A DNA stretch of 64,000 bases from DATHVR01 sp035461175 (GTDB lineage: Bacteria; Actinomycetota; Acidimicrobiia; Spongiisociales; ZC4RG35), in assembly GCA_035461175.1 (NCBI GenBank), contig DATHVR010000030.1, positions 1 to 64,000 on the forward strand, given 5' to 3'. Made by a program: the position numbers and the translations under genes. Below, one piece after another: positions 58,822 through 64,000 of this stretch (position 1 is its first letter; each line of letters begins with the position of its first letter). The notes under the pieces are model-generated. The model saw nothing but the letters and a program-made list of their open reading frames with translations. It was not told the DNA's origin and ran no database searches.

Positions 58822-59210
58822 CGGTGGGGGTCGGCCTCGTCCATGCGGAGGAACTCGGTCACGTTGGCGAGGCGGAGGATGGGTCGGGCGGCTGCCGGCA
58901 TGTGGGCCATTCCTTCCTCGGTCGAGACGAGCCGGGGATTGTCGAGGTGGACCTCCTGGCTCCGGCGTCGGATGGTGCAGGTACCGGCTGCCATCACGTT
59001 CTTGACCCAGTCGGCGTCGGATCCGTAGGTGAGGGCGAACATGAATCCGTGCTCGGCCTCTAAGACATTCAGGGGGATGGCGTACTCCCGGCCCGTTCGG
59101 CGACCGGAGTGCCTGAGTATGCAGAAGCCCGGCGCCCATCCGGCGAAGAGCCGGACGATGGGGTTGGTGACGTAACGGTTGAACCGTGCGATGGCCCGGG
59201 GAATCGGCAC
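58809..59210 (-). CDS. deazaflavin-dependent nitroreductase-family protein (Ddn-like)
   Basis: 133 residues from GTG 59210 (PIPRAIARFNRYVTNPIVRL); GATAAT (59217-59222 on the minus strand) is 6 nt upstream, so the start is likely leaderless. An in-frame GTG at 59246 is less likely. FCILRHSGRRTGREYAIPLN is the F420-binding split-barrel signature (G-R-x-S/T-G-R), FMFALTYGSDADWVKNVMAA the second block (W-x-x-N). Mycobacterial relatives reduce quinones or nitroimidazoles with F420H2. The C-terminal residues and stop come from a family A repeat. Confidence 0.85.
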   Translation of the reverse strand: MPIPRAIARFNRYVTNPIVRLFAGWAPGFCILRHSGRRTGREYAIPLNVLEAEHGFMFALTYGSDADWVKNVMAAGTCTIRRRSQEVHLDNPRLVSTEEGMAHMPAAARPILRLANVTEFLRMDEADPHRFRA

Positions 59211-59270
59211 AGCCTGATTATCGACCCATGACCCAGAACTCACCACCCGTTACGGCGAGCGGAGCGAGCC

Positions 59271-60869
59271 TCACATGCGGAAGACGCCGAATTCGGAGGT
59301 TCCCTTGACCGGGGCGGAGTGGGTGGCGGAGAGGGCGATGCCCAGCACGGTGCGGGTGTCGCGGGGGTCGATCAGGCCGTCGTCGCGGACCAGGGCGGTG
59401 GAGAAGTAGGCCTGCTCCTCGTGTTCGATCTGCGCCTCGATGAGGGCGGTGCGCTGGGCGTCCGCTTCCTCGTCGTAGGGGATGCCGCGTGCTTCCGCCG
59501 CCGCCCGCCCGATGATCGACATCACTCCCGCCAGCTGTTTGGGCCCCATCACCGCCACTTTGTGGTTGGGGTAGCCGAAGACGAATCGGGGGTCGTAGCT
59601 GCGGCCCGACATGCCGTAGTTGCCGGCCCCGTAGGAGACCCCGGTCATGAGCGAGATGTGGGGGACGGTGGAGTTGCTGACGGCATTGACCATCTTGGCG
59701 CCGTCCTTGATCATTCCCCGCTGCTCGTACTGCTTGCCGACCATGTAGCCGGTGGTGTTGTGGCTGAAGATGATCGGGACGTCGTAGCGATTGCACAGCT
59801 GGATGAATTCGGTCGCCTTCTGGGCCTCCTCGGAAAACAGGACGCCCTGCTGGTTGGCGATGACGCCGACCGGGAAGCCGTGGATCGAACCCCAGCCACA
59901 CAGCAGCGAGATCCCGTATAGAGCCTTGTACTCCTCGAACCGGGACCCGTCCAGCACCCGGGCCAGGATCTCGCGCTGATCGAAGGGAATCCGCAGATCG
60001 GGAGGGATCGCCCCCAGGATCTCGTCGGGGTCGTAGAGAGGCTCGTCGGCGGGCATGGTGGGCCCGTACCCCTGCTTGCGCCAATTGAGGTGGGCGACGA
60101 TGTCGCGTCCCATCCTGATCGCCTCGTACTCATCTCGGGCGAAGTAGTCGGACAGGCCCGAGATCTTGGAGTGCATCTCGGCGCCGCCCAGCTCCTCGTC
60201 GGTCGATTCCTCCCCCGTGGCCATCTTGACCAGGGGCGGGCCGCCCAGGAACACCTTCGCCTGCTGGTCGACCATCACGGCGTAGTCGCACATGCCGGGG
60301 ACGTAGGCGCCGCCGGCGGTGGAGCTGCCGAAGACCAGGGCGATGGTGGGTACACCCGCCGCCGACATCTGTGTCAGGTTGCGGAACCACTTGCCGCCGG
60401 TGAGGAAAACCTCGGCCTGATCGGGGAGGTCGGCCCCGCCCGACTCGACCAGGTTGATGAGGGGCATCCGGTTCTCGCGGGCGATGTCCTGGGCACGGAG
60501 GCTCTTGCGCAGCGAGTAGCGGTTGGAGGATCCCGCCTGGGAGGTGGGGTCGTTGGCGGAAATGACACACTCGACCCCTTTGACCACCCCGATCCCGGTG
60601 ACGGCGTTGGCTCCGAGGGGTTTGTCGGATCCCCAGGCGGCCAGGGTCGACAGCTCGAGGAAGGGGGCGTCACGGTCGACCAGCAGCTCGATTCGTTCCC
60701 GGGCCAGAAGTTTGCCCCGGTCCCGGTGGCGCTGGACGTACTTCTCGCCGCCTCCCATCCGGGCCTCGGCCAGCAGCTTCTCGAACTCCTCGAGGCGTTC
60801 CAGCATCGCGGTCCGGTTGGACCGGTACTCCTCCGAACGCGGATCGAGTCTGCTGCTGATCGGCTGCAT
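59271..60869 (-). CDS. acyl-CoA carboxylase beta subunit (carboxyltransferase)
   Basis: 532 residues from ATG 60869. Two crotonase-fold halves: ISANDPTSQAGSSNRYSLRK, NRMPLINLVESGGADLPDQA (oxyanion G-G-A), VFGSSTAGGAYVPGMCDYAV, VFLGGPPLVKMATGEESTDE; then GFPVGVIANQQGVLFSEEAQ, IIFSHNTTGYMVGKQYEQRG, TGVSYGAGNYGMSGRSYDPR and FGYPNHKVAVMGPKQLAGVM. The pattern is closest to methylcrotonyl/geranyl-CoA-type carboxyltransferases. Works with the alpha subunit at 55721. Confidence 0.9.
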   Translation of the reverse strand: MQPISSRLDPRSEEYRSNRTAMLERLEEFEKLLAEARMGGGEKYVQRHRDRGKLLARERIELLVDRDAPFLELSTLAAWGSDKPLGANAVTGIGVVKGVECVISANDPTSQAGSSNRYSLRKSLRAQDIARENRMPLINLVESGGADLPDQAEVFLTGGKWFRNLTQMSAAGVPTIALVFGSSTAGGAYVPGMCDYAVMVDQQAKVFLGGPPLVKMATGEESTDEELGGAEMHSKISGLSDYFARDEYEAIRMGRDIVAHLNWRKQGYGPTMPADEPLYDPDEILGAIPPDLRIPFDQREILARVLDGSRFEEYKALYGISLLCGWGSIHGFPVGVIANQQGVLFSEEAQKATEFIQLCNRYDVPIIFSHNTTGYMVGKQYEQRGMIKDGAKMVNAVSNSTVPHISLMTGVSYGAGNYGMSGRSYDPRFVFGYPNHKVAVMGPKQLAGVMSIIGRAAAEARGIPYDEEADAQRTALIEAQIEHEEQAYFSTALVRDDGLIDPRDTRTVLGIALSATHSAPVKGTSEFGVFRM

Positions 60870-60947
60870 CGCCGGGCAGGGTAGTGGCGATCGCCGACCG
60901 GGCGGCTGCGGGAACCGGCCGGCGGACCCATCCGGTAAGTTGTGCCG

Positions 60948-61397
60948 ATGGAAGAAATTCTCACCAGACTCCGGCCGCTGATCGGGACTGAGATCGGCAC
61001 CAGCGACTGGTTCACGATCGACCAGGAGCGGATCCAGGCATTTGCCGACGCCACCGAAGACCACCAGTGGATCCATGTCGATCCCGATCGCGCCGCCGCG
61101 GGTCCGTTCGGCACCACGATCGCTCACGGTTTCCTGACCCTGTCGCTGACGGTCGGTCTCACGGCCGATCTGGAGCTCGACATGGGGTCGCCGAAGATGG
61201 CGATCAACTATGGGCTCGACCGGGTCCGCTTCACCGGTCCGGTCCCGTCGGGAACCCGAATCCGGGCCCGGGTGGAACTGGCCGATGTGCATGAGGCCGG
61301 CGGCGGCATCCAGGTCAAGCGGCTGGTCACGATCGAGCGGGAAGGCGAGAAGGGTCCGGCGATGGTGGCCGAGACCTTGTCTCGCTACTACTACTGA
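60948..61397 (+). CDS. MaoC-type (R)-enoyl-CoA hydratase
   Basis: 149 residues from ATG 60948 (TAAGTT 6 nt upstream). IQAFADATEDHQWIHVDPDR and AAAGPFGTTIAHGFLTLSLT form the R-hydratase motif with catalytic Asp (A-x-A-T-x-D) and His (D-x-x-x-A-H-G). The hotdog helix is followed by INYGLDRVRFTGPVPSGTRI. It hydrates trans-2-enoyl-CoA. Divergent from the carboxylase beta gene; together they suggest branched-chain or fatty-acyl-CoA degradation. Confidence 0.9.
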   Translation: MEEILTRLRPLIGTEIGTSDWFTIDQERIQAFADATEDHQWIHVDPDRAAAGPFGTTIAHGFLTLSLTVGLTADLELDMGSPKMAINYGLDRVRFTGPVPSGTRIRARVELADVHEAGGGIQVKRLVTIEREGEKGPAMVAETLSRYYY

Positions 61398-61416
61398 CAC
61401 GCAGTCCCCGCCCCTT

Positions 61417-61457
61417 GTCAATTCAGGTTGACAGATCCAGGTCTGTCAACCTAGGAT
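61417..61457 (+). promoter_or_regulatory. promoter with three-half-site operator (HTH/Clp_N operon)
   Basis: TTGACA (61428-61433) is a consensus -35 and TAGGAT (61452-61457) the -10, spacing 18; the ATG at 61465 is 7 nt later, so leaderless. Overlaid are perfect 11-bp arms AGGTTGACAGA / TCTGTCAACCT (61425-61435, 61442-61452) and a further TGTCAA at 61416-61421, giving three TGTCAA-type half-sites. A repressor here would cover both promoter boxes. Confidence 0.75.
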
Positions 61458-61464
61458 GACGGAT

Positions 61465-61671
61465 ATGAGCGATCCGTTCGATGTGCAGACCGCGGTGGCC
61501 TCCGACGATCCCGCGGACGGACTGGAGTCGGTCAAGGCCTTGCGCAAGCTGGCCGACGCCCTCGAAGAGCGGTACGTGGCGGCCGCACGCCGCACCGGTT
61601 GGACCTGGCAGCAGATCGGCGACGCCCTCGGGGTGACCCGCCAGGCGGTCCACAAGAAGCATGGGCGGTAG
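61465..61671 (+). CDS. small HTH regulator of the Clp_N operon
   Basis: 68 residues from ATG 61465. A helical N-terminus (DGLESVKALRKLADALEERY) is followed by an HTH (VAAARRTGWTWQQIGDALGV, TRQAVHKKHGR). Small HTH proteins of this form are encoded just upstream of stand-alone Clp_N-domain proteins in many actinobacteria. The multi-site palindromic operator ahead of it indicates autoregulation. Four bases separate it from the Clp_N gene. Confidence 0.85.
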   Translation: MSDPFDVQTAVASDDPADGLESVKALRKLADALEERYVAAARRTGWTWQQIGDALGVTRQAVHKKHGR

Positions 61672-61674
61672 CCG

Positions 61675-62154
61675 GTGTTCGAGAGGTTCGACGACTCGGT
61701 GAAGAGAGTGGTGGTGCGAGCCCAGGAACTCTGCATTGCCCGGGCCGACGAGGTGATCGGTTCCGAGCACCTGCTGTTGGCCGCCGCCGAGGCGTCCAAT
61801 CCGGTCCTGCTATCGGTGGGGCTGGCTGCGGACGTCCTGCAGGAGGCCTGGGATCGACTCGAGTCGGATGCGCTCGCGGCCGTGGGTGTCGACGCCGCGC
61901 TGGCACCGCCATGGCGAGCGCGCTGGAGCCGCCGCCGTCACATCCCGTTCTCGGGCTCGGCCAAGGAAGCGCTCAAGGGTGCGCTCAGGGAAGCTCTGGA
62001 CCGGGGCGAACGGCAGATCCGGATCGAGCACCTGATCCTGGCGCTGACCGTGCAGCCACCTCACGACCGCGCGGTGCGAATCCTGCGGCGCGCCGGGATG
62101 CCGTCTTCCAGCCTGCGGGCGGCGCTGGTCGAGGAACTCAAGAGGGCTTCTTGA
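61675..62154 (+). CDS. stand-alone Clp N-terminal-domain protein
   Basis: 159 residues from GTG 61675: MFERFDDSVKRVVVRAQELC, ADEVIGSEHLLLAAAEASNP, and a second repeat IPFSGSAKEALKGALREALD, IRIEHLILALTVQPPHDRAV, RILRRAGMPSSSLRAALVEE. These are the two Clp_N repeats of ClpC without any AAA+ module. Such proteins may act as ClpC decoys, adaptors or binders of antibiotics that target the ClpC N-domain (as reported for mycobacterial ClpC2). The paired regulator supports inducible expression. Confidence 0.88.
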   Translation: MFERFDDSVKRVVVRAQELCIARADEVIGSEHLLLAAAEASNPVLLSVGLAADVLQEAWDRLESDALAAVGVDAALAPPWRARWSRRRHIPFSGSAKEALKGALREALDRGERQIRIEHLILALTVQPPHDRAVRILRRAGMPSSSLRAALVEELKRAS

Positions 62155-62188
62155 AGTAGCTTCGCCGATCGAGGGCGGACCCCGCCGC

Positions 62189-62797
62189 CTACGTGTCAGC
62201 TGTCGACTCCGGCAGGCCCACGCGGCGGGCAAAGTCGAGCAGATACTTCTTGTCGACTTCCGCCAGGTCGGAGCGCTCGATGGAGGAAATCACCTCGGCC
62301 GCCTCGGTCTTTAGGGCTGCGGTGCGGCCCTCGAAGTCGGCCCCTTCCACCACCCCGATCAGCGAGGCGAAGGTCTCGATCAGGGCGTGGAGGGCGTGGG
62401 GCTCGCCGGCGGCATTGATTCGGAGCTCGCGGAAGGCGGCATGAACGTAGTCGGAGTGGGACCAGGCCCGGGGTAGGTAGATCCGGGTGCCGTTCTCGCT
62501 GCTGTGGATGCGGCCGGGGATGTCACGCATCAGGAGCCGCTGCATCGGCGCCCCCAGATGGCGGATCACGTCGGCGCCGGTGGTGGCATCGTTCATCGAG
62601 GGAGACAGGGCCCGCAGCGCCACGTCCACCAGTTGACGAATACCGTAAGAGGGATCGGTGGAGATGGTCCTGGTGCGGTTGACATCGATGGCAGAGGCGA
62701 TAGCCGCCGTGGCCTTCTCATCGGCCTGGGGCCACACCCGCGCCGCCACCTCGTCGCGGGTGATGAAGTCGCCGATCCGAAGGTCGACCCGGACCAC
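62189..62797 (-). CDS. DUF2254 protein, C-terminal half after in-frame amber codon
   Basis: 202 codons directly after TAG 62798-62800, in the same frame as the upstream half: VRVDLRIGDFITRDEVAARV, PSYGIRQLVDVALRALSPSM (conserved G-I-R-Q-L-x-D-x-A-x-x-A-L-S-P-x), NDATTGADVIRHLGAPMQRL. This is the soluble second half of DUF2254. A GTG immediately follows the TAG and could restart translation. Otherwise this half is lost. Confidence 0.7.
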   Translation of the reverse strand: MVRVDLRIGDFITRDEVAARVWPQADEKATAAIASAIDVNRTRTISTDPSYGIRQLVDVALRALSPSMNDATTGADVIRHLGAPMQRLLMRDIPGRIHSSENGTRIYLPRAWSHSDYVHAAFRELRINAAGEPHALHALIETFASLIGVVEGADFEGRTAALKTEAAEVISSIERSDLAEVDKKYLLDFARRVGLPESTADT

Positions 62798-63478
62798 CTA
62801 ATCGGGGGTAAGTGCCGCCGCCATCCGATCGACGTCGATCGACCCGACCCAACCCGACTTGGCGACGTACACCAGTGAGCCGGGATCATTGGCGGGCGGG
62901 GTGAGTCCCTCGGCGGGGGGCACTTCCCTCTCGGGGAGGGCATTGATGGACGCCACGGTTTCGTCGGCGAGACGGCGGATGATGGTGTCGATACGCATGC
63001 TGCGCATGACCCGATCGATGAAATACACGATGAGAACCATCGAGATCACGCCGAGGGTCACGGCCAGGGTGGCCGAGAAGTCGTGGCGGGAGAAGGGGAT
63101 CTCTTCGGTGCCGTGAACGTCGGAGAGGACGAGGAGGGAGTAGACGAAGGTGCCCACCGACGTGCCGATCGTGACCTGCTGATACCGGTCCCGCAAAAGG
63201 CCTTGGGTCACCCGGGGCGACAGTTGGGATGTGGCCAACTGCACCACCACCGCCGTCATGGAGAAGACGACGCCGGCGACGGTGACGGTGGCCGTGGCGA
63301 CGGTGGAGAGAATCGCCCGGGTGGAGTCGACCGTGGTCGGCAGCAGCCAGGACGAGTCGGCCGGCACCACCCCGTCCATCCACCGAGCTCCCCAGGCGAG
63401 CAGCCCCAGGCCGATGATGAGGGTGATCGGCACGAGGAAGAGGCTGTCCCGGATGCGCTCGTAGATCGAGGTGATCAA
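62798..63478 (-). CDS. DUF2254 protein, N-terminal membrane half
   Basis: 226 residues, ATG 63478: SLFLVPITLIIGLGLLAWGA, RAILSTVATATVTVAGVVFS, MTAVVVQLATSQLSPRVTQG (a DUF2254 hallmark), DRYQQVTIGTSVGTFVYSLL, LAVTLGVISMVLIVYFIDRV; four membrane helices. It ends at TAG after AAALTPD, inside the soluble domain, while the family continues for ~200 more residues in the next frame-matched segment. A single nonsense change splits the gene. Confidence 0.75.
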   Translation of the reverse strand: MITSIYERIRDSLFLVPITLIIGLGLLAWGARWMDGVVPADSSWLLPTTVDSTRAILSTVATATVTVAGVVFSMTAVVVQLATSQLSPRVTQGLLRDRYQQVTIGTSVGTFVYSLLVLSDVHGTEEIPFSRHDFSATLAVTLGVISMVLIVYFIDRVMRSMRIDTIIRRLADETVASINALPEREVPPAEGLTPPANDPGSLVYVAKSGWVGSIDVDRMAAALTPD

Positions 63479-63488
63479 GGTCGGTTCC

Positions 63489-64000
63489 TCACGGCGCCAG
63501 GCTCCGTCCGCCTCCGACCACGAATACGTGCCCGGTGATGTAGCCGGGCCGGACCATCCACGCCACCAGGTCGGCGATCTCTTCCGGCTCGCCCATCCTT
63601 CCCAGGGGGATGTTGGACACCATCTTCTGGCGGATCTCCTCGGGGATCGCCATCGACATCTCGGTGGCGATCAAACCGGGGGCGATGGCGTTGACGCGCA
63701 CGCCGGGAGCCAATTCCAGCGCCAGGGCCCGGGTCAGTCCCACCACGCCCCCCTTGGACATCGAATAGTTGAACTGGCCGAAGTTGCCCAGGTAGGCGCG
63801 GGAGGCGAGGTTGACGATCGAGCCGCCCGCCGTCATTCGGGGTGCCAGTGCCTGGCAGAGCCGGTAGGGGGCGCCCAGGTTCACATCGAGAACGGCAGCC
63901 ACGTCGGCTTCGGTGAGGTTGACGAGCCGGGCGTCACGGGTGATTCCGGCGTTGTTAACGACCACCTCGAGTCGGCGGTTGCCGATGACGTCGGCGACGG
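63489..64000 (-). CDS. FabG-like short-chain dehydrogenase, 5' truncated by window edge
   Basis: The frame is open to the right edge; 170 codons are visible. LEVVVNNAGITRDARLVNLT (N-N-A-G), GSIVNLASRAYLGNFGQFNY with S-M-S-K-G-G completing the S...Y-x-x-x-K triad, VRVNAIAPGLIATEMS and GRMGEPEEIADLVAWMVRPG are 3-oxoacyl-ACP reductase/SDR signatures. The N-terminal T-G-x-x-x-G-I-G is outside. It lies 10 bp upstream of the DUF2254 gene on the same strand. Confidence 0.88.
   Translation of the reverse strand, partial: VADVIGNRRLEVVVNNAGITRDARLVNLTEADVAAVLDVNLGAPYRLCQALAPRMTAGGSIVNLASRAYLGNFGQFNYSMSKGGVVGLTRALALELAPGVRVNAIAPGLIATEMSMAIPEEIRQKMVSNIPLGRMGEPEEIADLVAWMVRPGYITGHVFVVGGGRSLAP

Noticed and set aside
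62798..62800. TAG as pyrrolysine codon
   Set aside because: No evidence of Pyl machinery, and TAG ends other genes here (for example 26636-26638, 28951-28953).
1..64000. CRISPR arrays, tRNA/rRNA genes, prophage or integrase genes
   Set aside because: No regularly spaced repeats with unique spacers, no cloverleaf or rRNA sequence and no integrase/transposase coding region were seen.

Overview
The window is high-GC bacterial DNA with dense coding on both strands. Gene content points to Actinomycetota: mycothiol-type maleylpyruvate isomerase/DinB_2 enzymes, a deazaflavin (Ddn-like) reductase, DUF3159, ECF42 sigma with its DGPF partner, an acyl-ACP desaturase, and Clp_N and VapBC pairs. I infer an uncultured lineage of the Acidimicrobiia type; no rRNA or tRNA gene is present to confirm it. 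Many genes lack a Shine-Dalgarno sequence and instead carry a TANNNT -10 box 6-9 nt before ATG/GTG, so leaderless transcription appears common.

Region 1 (1-27 kb) is accessory. It holds small enzymes (two DHFR-like reductases, GNATs, VOC proteins, an LLM oxidoreductase, a peptidase E-like protein), two toxin-antitoxin-like pairs with palindromic operators, and an ArsR-VOC pair with a textbook operator/promoter. It also holds many single-base frameshifts, stubs and nonsense mutations (DinB, GNAT, nucleotidyltransferase, HTH, SnoaL, VOC, GrpB and others). The main operon here is a Na,K-type (IIC-like) P-type ATPase followed by two TrkA/RCK proteins.

Region 2 (27-36 kb) carries regulators and stress genes: DGPF protein plus ECF42 sigma, a STAS/HATPase partner-switch pair, an HD-GYP plus LuxR-HTH fusion, a HAD phosphatase, a mycothiol-type enzyme, a GlsB/YeaQ protein with a strong terminator, and an L,D-transpeptidase lipoprotein.

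Region 3 (36-49 kb) is metabolic and contains the most interesting gene: an endonuclease IV-like TIM barrel fused to a LigD-type primase-polymerase domain (36317-38113), translationally coupled to a DUF3159 membrane protein. PfkB, SurE, sirtuin and 6-phosphogluconate dehydrogenase genes follow. Next come an acyl-ACP desaturase, a HisA-like protein with an altered active site and an extra C-terminal domain, PruA, and a molybdopterin oxidoreductase.

Region 4 (48-64 kb) contains methionine synthesis (MetY, hydrolase, MetX), PlsY, a flippase-like membrane protein in frame with a Bcp peroxiredoxin, and a biotin-dependent acyl-CoA carboxylase (alpha and beta) with a MaoC hydratase. It also has an HTH/Clp_N pair under a multi-half-site operator, a DUF2254 gene split by an in-frame amber codon, and a FabG-like gene running off the right edge.

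Two families of short dispersed palindromes lie in the gaps: family A at 42518 and 58774, family B at 32852, 48507 and 48588. Several microsatellite-like tandem repeats (7, 17 and 23 bp) sit at gene 3' ends.
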